Shown here: in pieces, positions 1 to 9,557 of the stretch | Numbering within the stretch: the stretch's first letter is position 1 | Layout of the letters: each line of letters opens with the position of its first letter | DNA from: Gammaproteobacteria bacterium | GTDB lineage: Bacteria > Pseudomonadota > Gammaproteobacteria > Pseudomonadales > Pseudohongiellaceae | Length of the DNA: 64,000 nt | NCBI GenBank assembly: GCA_030682575.1 | Contig: JAUXNX010000019.1 | Coordinates: 140,463 to 204,462, forward strand | Direction: 5' to 3' | The notes under the pieces: generated by a model | What the model was told of the DNA's origin: nothing | Databases searched by the model: none | Seen by the model: the letters and a program-made list of their open reading frames with translations, nothing else | Position numbers and translations under genes: made by a program

Positions 1-99
1 GGACATTTCTGTAGGAATTTTGCCATACCTGCAGAATAAATGAGGATTCAGTCTTGAAAATCTGTCTTTCCGCCGACCATCCTCCCTTTAACCACTACT

Positions 100-2373
100 T
101 CAGTTGTTACGGGAAGATCTCAGCAGGCGATCCACACCTGCATTGTATAGTGCCAGGTCTACGCAACTTCTCACCATTTGCGCATCATCCATCTGCATGA
201 CCTGATGCAGCAATTCCCTGGCCGAAGCCAGGGAAATAGTGCGAATAACGGCCTTCACTCGCAGCAAGGTGGTAGCGTTCATGGAGAGAATATCAAAACC
301 CATTGCCATCAACAGGATGGCTGCTCCGGGATCTCCCGCCATCTCACCGCAGATACTGACGGTTCTGTTTTCCGCATGCGCCTCCGTCACTACGTGTTGC
401 AATGCTTGCAGAACCGCAGGGTGAAAGGACGAGTACAGACTCGCTACACGCGGATTGTTGCGATCAACCGCCAGCAGATATTGAGTGAGGTCATTGCTGC
501 CGACCGAGATGAAATCCACCAGTCTGCACAGGGCGCGAGTCTGATAGACGGCAGCCGGCAACTCGATCATCACACCGATGGGAGGCATGCGCACTTCGAG
601 TCCTTCTTCCCGCAGTTCCCGATATGCACGCTTGATGATCTGAATGGAACCCGTCACTTCCTGCACATTGGAAATCATGGGCAGCATGATCTGCAAATTG
701 TTCAGCCCCAGACTGGCGCGAATCATGGCGCGCACCTGGGCAATGAAAATCTCGGGGTGGTCGAGGGTGACGCGAATACCTCGCCACCCCAGGAAGGGGT
801 TGGCTTCCTGAATCGGGAAATACGGCAACGCCTTGTCGCCGCCGATATCGAGGGTTCTCATCGTCACCTGTTTGGGAGCAAAAGCCTGCAGTTGTTCTCG
901 ATAGATTGCGGCCTGCTCCTGTTCGCTGGGGAAGCGTTCACTGAGCAGAAATGGCACCTCGGTACGGAACAACCCAATGCCCTCAGCACCATGATCCAGC
1001 GAACGGATGACATCGGACATCAGGCCGGTGTTCACCCACAGGTTGACACGATGCCGGTCCGGAGTCTCACAAGGCAGTTTGATCAATCCTTCCAATCCTT
1101 TGACCAGTTGCTCCTCTTCCTTGATTACCTCGCGATAGCGGTTTCGCAGTTGTTCCGATGGGTTGCTGTAGACCTGACCATTGTAGCCATCAACGATCAG
1201 TTCGCGACCGTCGAGCTGTCTGTAGGGGAGATCGATGACACCCATTGCCGTGGGGATACCCATGGTGCGGGCCAGAATCGCGACATGTGAATTACTCGAA
1301 CCCTTGACCGAAACCAGCCCGCGCAGCTTTTCCTTGGGCACTTCGGCCAGCATGGCTGCGGTCAACTCCTCACTGACGAGAATGGTGTTTTCCACGTATT
1401 CCGTCTTTACCACGTCCTTATCCTGCAGATAAAAGAGCACCCGGCTGCACAGATCCTTGATGTCCGCAGCCCGTTCCCGCAAATAAGGGTCCTTCATCAT
1501 CTCGAAGGCGCTGACGTGATCCTTGGCGACATCGGCCAGAGCACCTTGCGCCCACTGCCCCTGGCGGATGCGATCGATGACTTCCTTGCCCAGCGCATCA
1601 TCGTCGAGCATGCGCAGGTAGACACCGAAGAGCTCGCGCTCCTCTGGCCGTAGCCGCGTTTCCAGTGTACTGGTCAGCGCTGACATATCGCGGCGCACTG
1701 AACTGAGAGCGGAGTTGAAGTAGTCCACTTCCTTGTCCACATCCGCGCAGGCACGGTTGGGTATCAGGTCGAGGTCCGCAGGGGGAAACACGACTACTGC
1801 ATGACCAATGGCCACGCCTGTAGAACCGGAGACGCCTGAAAAGCTGGTATCGGACTTGCGTTGCCCGGAGGGGCTGACACCCTGGATAGCCCCGGTGGCT
1901 TCGGCGGCGGCAATCACACCCGAGAGCTGTGCCGACAGAGTGATGAGGAAAGCTTCTTCGCCTTCATCGAAGCTCCGCTTCTCGCGGTGCTGCACAACGA
2001 GCACTCCCAGCACTTTGCGATGATGAATGATCGGCACGCCCAGAAAGGAGCTGAACTGCTCTTCGCCGGTTTCGGAGAGATAGTGATAGTTGGGATGGGA
2101 TTGAGCATCCTCGAGGTTGACGGGCTCGGCATTGCTGGCGACGAGACCCACCAGACCCTCGCCCACCTGCAGGCTGACATGGCCAACCGCAGCTTTCTTC
2201 AAGCCTTCCGATGCCATCAACACATGGCTGTTGATTTCAGAGTCGAGCAGATAGACAGAGCAGACCTGCGTATTCATGGCTGCGCGCACCCTGGTGACTA
2301 TGACGTCAAGGGCGGACTGCAGGTCCTTCGCAGCATTGACCTCCTGTACAATCTCGCGCAGCCTTTCCAGCAT
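100..2373 (-). CDS. ptsP: Phosphoenolpyruvate-protein phosphotransferase PtsP (EI-Ntr)
   Basis: This 757-residue protein is enzyme I of the nitrogen PTS, which autophosphorylates from PEP and passes phosphate to NPr. An N-terminal GAF domain (about residues 1-160) distinguishes it from sugar-PTS enzyme I. It is followed by the PEP-utilising N-terminal and mobile domains, with the phospho-histidine in SSNSHVAILARTMG (His363). The C-terminal TIM barrel carries GIGLFRTEVPFL, LNNLQIMLPMISN and the PEP-site cysteine motif SICGEMAGDP. Length matches the family. It lies 90 bp downstream of rppH on the same strand, the usual order in gammaproteobacteria, so the two are probably cotranscribed. The ATG start has only a weak ribosome binding site. 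Confidence 0.96.
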   Translation of the reverse strand: MLERLREIVQEVNAAKDLQSALDVIVTRVRAAMNTQVCSVYLLDSEINSHVLMASEGLKKAAVGHVSLQVGEGLVGLVASNAEPVNLEDAQSHPNYHYLSETGEEQFSSFLGVPIIHHRKVLGVLVVQHREKRSFDEGEEAFLITLSAQLSGVIAAAEATGAIQGVSPSGQRKSDTSFSGVSGSTGVAIGHAVVVFPPADLDLIPNRACADVDKEVDYFNSALSSVRRDMSALTSTLETRLRPEERELFGVYLRMLDDDALGKEVIDRIRQGQWAQGALADVAKDHVSAFEMMKDPYLRERAADIKDLCSRVLFYLQDKDVVKTEYVENTILVSEELTAAMLAEVPKEKLRGLVSVKGSSNSHVAILARTMGIPTAMGVIDLPYRQLDGRELIVDGYNGQVYSNPSEQLRNRYREVIKEEEQLVKGLEGLIKLPCETPDRHRVNLWVNTGLMSDVIRSLDHGAEGIGLFRTEVPFLLSERFPSEQEQAAIYREQLQAFAPKQVTMRTLDIGGDKALPYFPIQEANPFLGWRGIRVTLDHPEIFIAQVRAMIRASLGLNNLQIMLPMISNVQEVTGSIQIIKRAYRELREEGLEVRMPPIGVMIELPAAVYQTRALCRLVDFISVGSNDLTQYLLAVDRNNPRVASLYSSFHPAVLQALQHVVTEAHAENRTVSICGEMAGDPGAAILLMAMGFDILSMNATTLLRVKAVIRTISLASARELLHQVMQMDDAQMVRSCVDLALYNAGVDRLLRSSRNN

Positions 2374-2463
2374 GTTGTTATTCCGTCTCGTTTTACGGGT
2401 TTCCGTACTCTAATTCACAAATTCTTTGATTCGAGGCAGGGCCTGTTCGGGATCAGAGCAGGC

Positions 2464-2949
2464 TCAGGAACGCAGGAACTGATTCAGGGGGATAACCAGC
2501 TCTTTCAATGCCTGTCGGTAAACTTCGCGCTTGAAATCGATGACTTGGCTTAGCGGGTACCAGAAACTGACCCAGCGCCAATCATCGAACTCGGGGGTTC
2601 TGTTACCCAGAAGATCGATCTTGTTCTCATCGGAGCGCAGTCCTAGAAGATACCACTTCTGCTTCTGTCCGATACAGACCGGACTGGAATTCTGTCTGAT
2701 GAGATTCTTCGGAAGCTGATAGTAGAGCCAGCCTTTGGTAGAGGAAATAATCTCAACGTCATCCGGTTCCAGCCCGACCTCTTCCTTGAGCTCGCGAAAA
2801 AGTGCCTGCTGCAGTCGCTCGCCATGACGAATGCCGCCCTGGGGAAATTGCCATGCTTCCTGGCCAATACGCTTAGCCCACAGGAGTTGACCTTGCGGAT
2901 TGCAGATGATGATACCCACATTAGGTCTGAAACCCCTTGAATCTATCAT
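2464..2949 (-). CDS. rppH: RNA pyrophosphohydrolase RppH (Nudix)
   Basis: This 161-residue Nudix hydrolase converts 5'-triphosphate mRNA ends to monophosphate and so triggers RNase E-dependent decay. The complete Nudix box runs from residue 38 to 60 (GGIRHGE, then RELKEEVGL). The N-terminus [15 protein letters not shown] and the segment FPQGGI are typical of RppH rather than of other Nudix enzymes. Length is normal. AGGCGG lies just upstream of the ATG. It is the first gene of a probable rppH-ptsP operon and is divergent from the HAD hydrolase gene. Confidence 0.96.
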   Translation of the reverse strand: MIDSRGFRPNVGIIICNPQGQLLWAKRIGQEAWQFPQGGIRHGERLQQALFRELKEEVGLEPDDVEIISSTKGWLYYQLPKNLIRQNSSPVCIGQKQKWYLLGLRSDENKIDLLGNRTPEFDDWRWVSFWYPLSQVIDFKREVYRQALKELVIPLNQFLRS

Positions 2950-3095
2950 CTTGCCGCCTGGTCCTTATCGAAAACTTCAATGGCATTGTTTCACAACTGT
3001 AACAGCTTGTTCAACGACCGGCTGGTCGTGGCTGCGATTCCCAGGAGAACAGGTATAATGCCCCGCTTTCAGCCCCTTCCGGAACCGTGACCACC

Positions 3096-3761
3096 ATGAG
3101 ACTTGCCATATTCGACCTCGACAATACCCTGCTTGGTGGTGACAGCGATCACTCGTGGGGAGACTTCCTGATAGGCAAGGGGTTGGTTGATGCCGCTGAA
3201 CACAAAGCGCGCAACGACCACTTCTACTATCAGTATCAGAACGGTGGCCTGAACATGGTCGACTATGTTGAATTTGCAGTAGGCCCGATCAAGGGGATGT
3301 CGAGAGCTGAACGTGAGGCATTGCACAGGGATTTCATGCGGGACTACGTCGAGCCAATGATTCTTCCTGCGGCACTGAAGCTCTTGCAGGAGCATCGGGA
3401 CAAGGGTGATTTTTGCCTGATCGTTACAGCAACGAATCGCTTCATCACCGAACCCATCGCACAACGTCTGGGCGTCGATGCTTTGATCGCAACCGATCTC
3501 GAAATGGTGGACGACTGTTATACAGGCAAGGTTGACGGCATACCCAGCTTTCAAGCAGGCAAGGTAGTGAAGCTGGACAAGTGGTTAAGCGACTGGCCCG
3601 ATGATAACGCACTGTCCATGGACGACAGCATCTTCTACAGCGACTCATTCAATGATCTGCCGCTGCTTGAGAAGGCAACACGAGCGGTAGCAGTAGATCC
3701 CGACGCCAGACTGCAGAAAATCGCTCAAGAGCGCAGCTGGGAAATCATCAGCCTACGTTGA
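3096..3761 (+). CDS. HAD-superfamily (subclass IB) phosphohydrolase
   Basis: The 221-residue HAD hydrolase begins MRLAIFDLDNTLLGGDSDHSW, with the nucleophile and acid in DxD (Asp7, Asp9). Motif II is LIVTATNRF and the late acidic motif is DSFNDLPLL. The SerB-like IB cap suggests a small phosphomonoester substrate, but the substrate cannot be assigned; relatives are annotated as histidinol-phosphatase-like or phosphoserine-phosphatase-like. An in-frame GTG sits at 3087. The ATG at 3096 is preferred because GGAA at 3081 is then 11 nt away instead of 2. A TATAAT at 3054-3059 is a plausible -10 box. The gene is convergent with the GcvR-like gene, 9 bp away. Confidence 0.85.
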   Translation: MRLAIFDLDNTLLGGDSDHSWGDFLIGKGLVDAAEHKARNDHFYYQYQNGGLNMVDYVEFAVGPIKGMSRAEREALHRDFMRDYVEPMILPAALKLLQEHRDKGDFCLIVTATNRFITEPIAQRLGVDALIATDLEMVDDCYTGKVDGIPSFQAGKVVKLDKWLSDWPDDNALSMDDSIFYSDSFNDLPLLEKATRAVAVDPDARLQKIAQERSWEIISLR

Positions 3762-3770
3762 GCAGGCACA

Positions 3771-4289
3771 TCACAGCTTGGCGAGATTAATCTCAACGAT
3801 CAGATCATCTGCCAGCTTTTCCAGCTGTGCCTGCAGTGCATCCAGATCGAGATCAACTGGCACTTTCAGTACGGCCTGCGCATTGAACAGCAGCTCACCC
3901 GACATTGGTGCACTGGTGCATTGTGTAGCCAGTTCTTCGACATTGACGTGCTGTGCGGCAAGCGCCCGCGAAATTTCCTTGATGATGCCCGGCCTGTCGT
4001 TACCCACCAGTGAGAGGCGTAACGTACGATGACGCTGCACGGGTTCGGAGACACTAACCTTCTCCACCACGAGGCGAAGTACTGATGACAGCTTTTGCAA
4101 GTCCTGTACCAGTGCATCCGCGTGGGAATCCTCCACACTGACGCGCAGGATGCCAGCAAACTTTCCGGCCAGATGCGACATATTGCTCTCCAGCCAGTTG
4201 CCGGAGTGGCGGGCGATAGTCTCGGACAACAACTCCACCAGCCCCGGCTTATCGTCGCCAATGATTGTCAGCACCAGATAAGTTGCCAT
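3771..4289 (-). CDS. GcvR-like double ACT-domain protein
   Basis: The 172-residue protein is made of two ACT domains (about 1-80 and 90-170). They start MATYLVLTIIGDDKPGLVE and LSLVGNDRPGIIKEISRA, both with the DxPG(L/I) glycine-contact motif. This is the architecture of GcvR, which antagonises the activator GcvA of glycine cleavage genes in enterics. No GcvA is seen in the window, although the gcvTHP operon lies 23 kb away, so a link to glycine metabolism is inference. An in-frame ATG ten codons upstream exists, but AGGAG about 9 nt before the second ATG supports the shorter form. It follows the molybdoenzyme gene by 19 bp. Confidence 0.8.
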   Translation of the reverse strand: MATYLVLTIIGDDKPGLVELLSETIARHSGNWLESNMSHLAGKFAGILRVSVEDSHADALVQDLQKLSSVLRLVVEKVSVSEPVQRHRTLRLSLVGNDRPGIIKEISRALAAQHVNVEELATQCTSAPMSGELLFNAQAVLKVPVDLDLDALQAQLEKLADDLIVEINLAKL

Positions 4290-4308
4290 CTCGATACTTC
4301 TCCTTTTC

Positions 4309-5517
4309 TCAACCACCAATCATCACGCGACGTGTAAATTGTCCGAAGTCTTCCCAGAAACTGACCTTCTCCGGAAGGTCTTCAGCGCGCGCCTGTACCT
4401 TGCCGTTGACATCAGTGACACGTGACACCAGCGTGTGCTCGCCCGATTGTGCTCCCCGCCAATCAAACGTGAAGAGCTTCCAGGTGAACTGCGAGGACTG
4501 CGGGTCAATCGTGGCCTCTTGCCAGGGGCCGCCATCGATGCTGACCTCGACGCTCTGGATAGGCGTGCCATCATTGAGAACAAATCCAGTCACCCTGTGT
4601 ATGTCGCCACTGCGAGTCACTCGCACGATCGCAGACTTGAGATTCATTCTGGCCACAGAATTTTCTACCCAACGCTCCTGATCGCCGACCATTTCCCGTT
4701 TCAGAGTCACATAGTCACGCCCCATGAAACGCCCCATGTAACGAGTGTCTTGAATGTGGATCTGTGTCAACCACTTGACGTTGGCAACGCCGTAGAACCC
4801 GGGCACCAGCAAGCGCACAGGATTGCCATGGAAATGCGGCAGCGGCTCACCGTTCATCTCGAACGCCAGCATGTTGTTCTCATTCATTGCGTCTTCTATC
4901 GACAGAGACCGGGCGAACGCTTTGGGTACCTTGCGGCCACGGATCTCTTCTTCGCCAACATCGGCACCGAAGAAGACCACCTCCCTGCCACCGGGTTGGA
5001 CTCCCGCTTCCATCAGAATGTCGCGCAAACTGACACCGCGCCAGTTGGCATTGCCTATCAGGCCATGAAAAAGTCGTGCGCCATTACCGCCGCACTCGAA
5101 ACCCACATCCTTTGCGATAACAGGGCGGCTGCGCAGTTGATCCAGAGTGAAGGTTAGCGGACGATCCACAAGTCCAGTCACACTCAATTCATAGGCGGCA
5201 TTGTCCACCTCGGGTTGTCCGTAGTGCTGTACCAGGTAGAAGTCATCATTGTTCGAGTAGAAGGTCGATATCTTGCGGGTGTCCTGAAAGTGCGTAGCAC
5301 CGGGTCTGACGGGCTGGGGATTGAAGGTATCGGGTACATCCACAAACGGCACTTCGATCTCGCCCTGTGCGAGCGCGGGCATCATCCAACCAGGAAAGGT
5401 GCTGGCGCCAAGCGCTACTATCCCGGTATTCATTGCACTTTTCAGCAGCTTTCTACGCACCGGATCATGAGCGCCTGGTTCGATTTGTTCGGGGTGTTGG
5501 GAATTTTCCTGATTCAT
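4309..5517 (-). CDS. Tat-exported molybdopterin-dependent sulfite oxidase family protein
   Basis: The 402-residue protein starts with a twin-arginine signal (RRKLLK, residues 21-26, then a hydrophobic stretch ending PALA), so it should be folded before export to the periplasm. The mature part has the sulfite oxidase molybdopterin domain, with the Mo-ligating cysteine Cys142 in VGFECGGNGARLFHG, and a C-terminal Mo-cofactor dimerisation domain (VEVSIDGGPWQEA, WRGAQSGEHTL). It resembles SoxC/SorA-type sulfite dehydrogenases. No cytochrome partner is adjacent, so the electron acceptor and true substrate are unknown. AGAGG lies 7 nt before the ATG. Three 12-bp direct repeats lie just upstream. Confidence 0.88.
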   Translation of the reverse strand: MNQENSQHPEQIEPGAHDPVRRKLLKSAMNTGIVALGASTFPGWMMPALAQGEIEVPFVDVPDTFNPQPVRPGATHFQDTRKISTFYSNNDDFYLVQHYGQPEVDNAAYELSVTGLVDRPLTFTLDQLRSRPVIAKDVGFECGGNGARLFHGLIGNANWRGVSLRDILMEAGVQPGGREVVFFGADVGEEEIRGRKVPKAFARSLSIEDAMNENNMLAFEMNGEPLPHFHGNPVRLLVPGFYGVANVKWLTQIHIQDTRYMGRFMGRDYVTLKREMVGDQERWVENSVARMNLKSAIVRVTRSGDIHRVTGFVLNDGTPIQSVEVSIDGGPWQEATIDPQSSQFTWKLFTFDWRGAQSGEHTLVSRVTDVNGKVQARAEDLPEKVSFWEDFGQFTRRVMIGG

Positions 5518-5537
5518 TGGTGTACCTCTTTTTAACT

Positions 5538-5570
5538 ACGGGTTTAACCACGGGTTTGAAGACGGTTTCT
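5538..5570. repeat. Three near-perfect 12-bp direct repeats upstream of the molybdoenzyme gene
   Basis: ACGGGTTTAACC, ACGGGTTTGAAG and ACGGTTTCTTG follow one another with a period of 12 bp. They begin about 20 bp upstream of the ATG of the sulfite-oxidase-type gene (minus strand). Iterated sites of this kind often bind a regulator, but 12 bp is off the 10.5-bp helical turn and no regulator is identified. They could also be a chance slippage product. Confidence 0.5.
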
Positions 5571-5806
5571 TGATTATGGTGTTTCTTGTTTTTGCGATGA
5601 AGCGACGATACCACACGCCCGGAGCTATGCCTACACGCCCCTGGTCACCTGCCAGGTAGCTGGACAGCGCAGGGGAAATTTGGAAAGATCGATCAGCCCG
5701 AACTGATTGACCTGATGTTGACTGCGATATGAAGTTGATCGCTGTAAGAGTCGATTGCTGCAAATTCTGCAAATCGCACAGAGACGTCTGACCGAGGAAC
5801 AAAACA

Positions 5807-7048
5807 ATGAGAATAAGACTGTTCGGCGCACTGGTCGCTCTTTTCAGCATGAACGTCATTGCCCAGAACACTGGCCATGACCCCATCCGCATTGCCTACA
5901 TCGACCCGCTAAGTGGAGCCTTTTCGGCCACCGGCCACAATGGCTTGGTCCAGTTTCAGCATGCAGTAGAGGAACTGGTCAACGCCAAGGGTGGCGTGCT
6001 CGGAGGCAGGCGCCTGGAGATCGTGGCCTACGATAACCAGGCCAGCGCCCAGGAGTCACAGATCCAGTTGCGTCGGGCCATCAGCGAAGGCATTCAGTTC
6101 ATCGCCCAGGGCAACAGCTCGGCGGTCGCGGGGGTTCTTACTGACGCGATCACCCGGCATAACCAGCGCAATCCCGCGCAACGCCTGCTGTTTCTCAACT
6201 TCGCTGCGGTCGATCCCGCTCTGACTAACGAGAATTGCAGCTTCTGGCACTTCCGCTTCGATGCCCACGCCGACATCAAAATGCAGGCGCTGACTGATCT
6301 GATTGCTCAGCGCGAAGACATCAAGCGCATCTACATCATCGGGCAGGACTATTCGTTCGGACAGGCTGTAGCCAACTCTGCGGTGGGTCAATTACTGCAG
6401 AAGCGTCCTGACATTCAGATCGTGGGCAATGAACTACACCCCATGGAAGCCGTGAAGGATTTCACACCCTACGTTACCAAGATCGCCAGCTCCCGCCCTG
6501 ACGCCATCATCACCGGCAATTGGGGCGCGGACATGGTCAGCCTCGGCAGAGCGATCACCGATGCTGGCATCACAGTTCCGATCTACACCTATTACGCGGC
6601 TTACGATGGCATCACTGCTACCATAGGGGCTTCTGGCAGGGATCAGTTCCGCATGGTGCACGAAGGTCATTTCAACCCGGCACCCACCGAGGAATACGCG
6701 CAGTATGTGCGCGCCTTCAAGACCGCGAATCCGAACCACGACATCAGTTATCCGCGCATCATCAACACCGTACAAATGCTCGCCCGCGCCATCGATCAGG
6801 CTGGGTCAACCGATCCCCTGGATGTGGCACTTGCACTCGAGGGGATGGAATACACTTCCATGGGCGGCGACCGAGTCTTCATGCGAGCGGACGATCATCA
6901 ACTGTTCCAGCCCATCCAGATTTCTGTGCATACGGATCAAAGTATCACCTTTGATGGTGACAACTCCGGTTTCGGATTGCTGACCGAAGTCAGTGTTCCG
7001 ATTGAGAACACCATGGTCGATCACAGCTGCAGAATGCGTCGTCCCTGA
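5807..7048 (+). CDS. Periplasmic binding protein, branched-chain amino acid / urea transporter type
   Basis: The 413-residue protein has a cleavable signal peptide (MRIRLFGALVALFSMNVIAQ). The mature fold is of the LivJ/AmiC type I periplasmic binding class: IRIAYIDPLSGAFSATG, then QGNSSAVAGVL at the ligand loop, then IYIIGQDYSFGQ. Such proteins deliver amino acids, urea or amides to an ABC permease. No permease or ATPase gene is adjacent on either side, so it is an orphan here and its ligand is unknown. AGGAAC is placed upstream of the ATG. Confidence 0.88.
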   Translation: MRIRLFGALVALFSMNVIAQNTGHDPIRIAYIDPLSGAFSATGHNGLVQFQHAVEELVNAKGGVLGGRRLEIVAYDNQASAQESQIQLRRAISEGIQFIAQGNSSAVAGVLTDAITRHNQRNPAQRLLFLNFAAVDPALTNENCSFWHFRFDAHADIKMQALTDLIAQREDIKRIYIIGQDYSFGQAVANSAVGQLLQKRPDIQIVGNELHPMEAVKDFTPYVTKIASSRPDAIITGNWGADMVSLGRAITDAGITVPIYTYYAAYDGITATIGASGRDQFRMVHEGHFNPAPTEEYAQYVRAFKTANPNHDISYPRIINTVQMLARAIDQAGSTDPLDVALALEGMEYTSMGGDRVFMRADDHQLFQPIQISVHTDQSITFDGDNSGFGLLTEVSVPIENTMVDHSCRMRRP

Positions 7049-7075
7049 TCATTCCATCGGGGTACGGCGTTGTCA

Positions 7076-9400
7076 TCAACCCGACAACGCCTCATTCCTG
7101 AGCTGCATGGCTGCGGCCACGAGATTCTTCAGCGCTGCCTCGGTTTCCGGCCATGCCCGCGTCTTCAGACCACAGTCCGGATTCACCCAGAGGCGATCGG
7201 CGTCTATCCGTGCCGCCGCCTTGCGCAGAAGTTTCACCAAAGCCTCGACACTCGGGATCTGCGGCGAATGGATGTCCCACACGCCTGGTCCGAACTCGTT
7301 GAACTGCGGCGATGAGTCCCCCTCCTTCGCACTGTTCGGTTCAAACACCTTCAGCACCTCCATCCCCGACCGACTGGCTTCCAGCGTGATCACATCGGCA
7401 TCCATTGCAGCAATCTCGTCGATGATGTCGTTGAATTCCGCGTAGCACATATGCGTGTGTATCTGAGTGCGATCCTGTACTCCGCTGGCGCTGATCCGGA
7501 AGCAGATCACAGCCCAATGCAGATAGGCGTCCCAGTCGCCATGCTTTAGAGGCAAGCCTTCACGCAGTGCAGGTTCGTCGATCTGAATGATGCCAATACC
7601 CGCATCTTCCAGATCCTGCACTTCATCACGCAATGCCAGCGCCAGTTGTCGACAGCTCTGCTCGCGGGGTTGATCCTCCCGCACGAACGACCAGCACAGG
7701 ATGGTCACCGGACCAGTCAGCATGCCCTTGACCGGCAGAGCCGTGAGCGACTGGGCATACTTTGCCCACTCCACAGTCATCGCCGCTGAGCGGGACACGT
7801 CCCCATAGAGCAGTGGCGGTTTCACGCAGCGCGAACCATAACTCTGCACCCAGCCATTGGCCGTGACTGCAAATCCGTCGAGAAGCTCACCGAAATATTC
7901 CACCATGTCGTTGCGCTCGGGTTCACCATGCACCAGTACATCAACGCCAGCCTGTTCCTGTTTGCGGATGACGGTGGCAATTTCCTCACTCAAGGCCTGA
8001 CGATATTGATCCGCGTTCAGGTCACCGCGCCGGAATGCCGAGCGCAGTCCACGGATGGTAGTAGTCTGTGGAAAAGACCCTATGGTGGTAACGGGAAACA
8101 GAGGCAGGTGCAACGCTTCAGCCTGTGCCTTCTTGCGGACCGCGAAACTGGACTGGCGGCTGCAATCCTCACTGTGCAAGGAAGTCAGACGGGCGCGCAC
8201 AGCCGGATTGTGCACTCTTGTTGACTCTCGTCTGGCAGTATTCGCCCGGGCATTGTCCTTTAATGCGGCCAGAACTCCTGCATCCTCACCATCCAGAAGG
8301 GCCTGACGCAAGAGGCTGATCTCGTGCAATTTCTGACAAGCAAAGGCAAGCCATGCATACAACTCGGAATCCAGTGCCGTTTCGGCTTGCAGATCAACCG
8401 GACAATGCAACAGTGAGCAGGAAGAGCCTATCCACAAGCGCTCCCCCAAAGCTGCATGAACTGGCTGCAATTGTGCAAGCACAGGATTGAGGTCACCCTT
8501 CCAGACATTGCGGCCATTGATCACACCAAGAGACAGCACCTTGTCCTCTGGCAGCAGGGACAGGATTGTCTCCAACGAGTCGCTGCCTGCAACCTGATCA
8601 ACATGAATACCAGCAACAGGCAGATTGAACGCCAGCGACAGGTTATCCGCCAGAGAGTCAAAGTAGGTCGCCAGCAACAACTTCACCGGCAAATCCTGCA
8701 GGTTGTTATACAGCCAGCGAAAACCTCCTTGCCAGGATTCAGGTAACTCCATCACCAATACCGGCTCATCAATCTGCAGCCACTCCACACCAGCGTCACT
8801 GAGGCAGGTCAACAATTGTCTGTACGCGATCAAGAGGCTGGGAATACGTTCGAGCTTGGTATCGTCAAAGCCGGCAGAGAACTCCCCCTTGGCAAGATAC
8901 AGGTAGGTCAGCGGCCCCGGAATGACGGGCTTGGGACGATAGCCCAGAGCCATTGCATCCAGACACTGATCGCGCAGCCACAGGTCACCAAGGCGGAAGG
9001 TCTGATGCTTTTCAAGCTCAGGCACGATGTAGTGATAGTTGGTATTGAACCACTTGGTCATCTCGCAGGCATGAGCGTCCTGGCCTGTCGGTGCGCGACC
9101 GCGCGCCATCCGAAACTGCAGATCGAGCGTGTTGTCTTCCGGTTTCAACGTGAAACGACGAGGGATGACACCGATAGCCACAGACCATTGCAGGATATGG
9201 TCATAACAGGCGAAGTCGCCAACACTGACGAAATCCAAGCCAGCCGCGTGCTGCCACTGCCAGCTCTGGCGCCGAATCGCCGCCCCTCTGTTCAGCAGCT
9301 CTTGCTGGCTGATGCCTCCGGCCCAATAGGATTCCAGGGCTGTCTTGTACTCTCTGTTCGAACCGATCCGGGGAAATCCCAGACAATGTGCTGTTGTCAT
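7076..9400 (-). CDS. metE: Cobalamin-independent methionine synthase MetE
   Basis: This 774-residue enzyme transfers the methyl group of 5-methyltetrahydropteroyl-polyglutamate to homocysteine in the last step of methionine synthesis. The N-terminus TTAHCLGFPRIGSNREYK and the catalytic half LFPVTTIGSFPQT are diagnostic. Zinc ligands are visible as His650 and Cys652 (HTHMCYAEFND) and Cys743 (VNPDCGLKTRAW). Length is normal. The promoter side faces a perfect MetR box at 9519-9531. In enterics metR is the immediate divergent neighbour; here another gene sits between metE and metR. Confidence 0.98.
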   Translation of the reverse strand: MTTAHCLGFPRIGSNREYKTALESYWAGGISQQELLNRGAAIRRQSWQWQHAAGLDFVSVGDFACYDHILQWSVAIGVIPRRFTLKPEDNTLDLQFRMARGRAPTGQDAHACEMTKWFNTNYHYIVPELEKHQTFRLGDLWLRDQCLDAMALGYRPKPVIPGPLTYLYLAKGEFSAGFDDTKLERIPSLLIAYRQLLTCLSDAGVEWLQIDEPVLVMELPESWQGGFRWLYNNLQDLPVKLLLATYFDSLADNLSLAFNLPVAGIHVDQVAGSDSLETILSLLPEDKVLSLGVINGRNVWKGDLNPVLAQLQPVHAALGERLWIGSSCSLLHCPVDLQAETALDSELYAWLAFACQKLHEISLLRQALLDGEDAGVLAALKDNARANTARRESTRVHNPAVRARLTSLHSEDCSRQSSFAVRKKAQAEALHLPLFPVTTIGSFPQTTTIRGLRSAFRRGDLNADQYRQALSEEIATVIRKQEQAGVDVLVHGEPERNDMVEYFGELLDGFAVTANGWVQSYGSRCVKPPLLYGDVSRSAAMTVEWAKYAQSLTALPVKGMLTGPVTILCWSFVREDQPREQSCRQLALALRDEVQDLEDAGIGIIQIDEPALREGLPLKHGDWDAYLHWAVICFRISASGVQDRTQIHTHMCYAEFNDIIDEIAAMDADVITLEASRSGMEVLKVFEPNSAKEGDSSPQFNEFGPGVWDIHSPQIPSVEALVKLLRKAAARIDADRLWVNPDCGLKTRAWPETEAALKNLVAAAMQLRNEALSG

Positions 9401-9487
9401 AGTGCCGTTCCATCAGTTTGCGCGTAGTTGGGGAGTTCGGACGGCGGAAGCCCGAACACTGGTGCAATTATGGGATACGACTATTAA

Positions 9488-9531
9488 TGAAACCATCTCA
9501 TAGTTATAATCCATACTATGAATAATATTCA
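9488..9531. promoter_or_regulatory. Tandem MetR operator sites between metE and the cyclase-like gene
   Basis: TGAATAATATTCA at 9519-9531 is a perfect match to the MetR consensus TGAA-N5-TTCA. TGAAACCATCTCA at 9488-9500 matches 7 of the 8 conserved positions. The two sites are 18 bp apart in the AT-rich stretch upstream of metE (start 9400) and just before the divergent gene at 9558. Paired MetR sites activate metE in enterics, and metR itself is encoded 2.4 kb away, so the assignment is strong. Control of the rightward genes is inferred. Confidence 0.8.
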
Positions 9532-9557
9532 TTATTTGAGAAAACACCGATGCTTTA

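Noticed and set aside
178..1290. 370-codon frame opposite ptsP
   Set aside because: Antisense of a conserved PtsP; composition rich in His/Gln, typical of a shadow frame.
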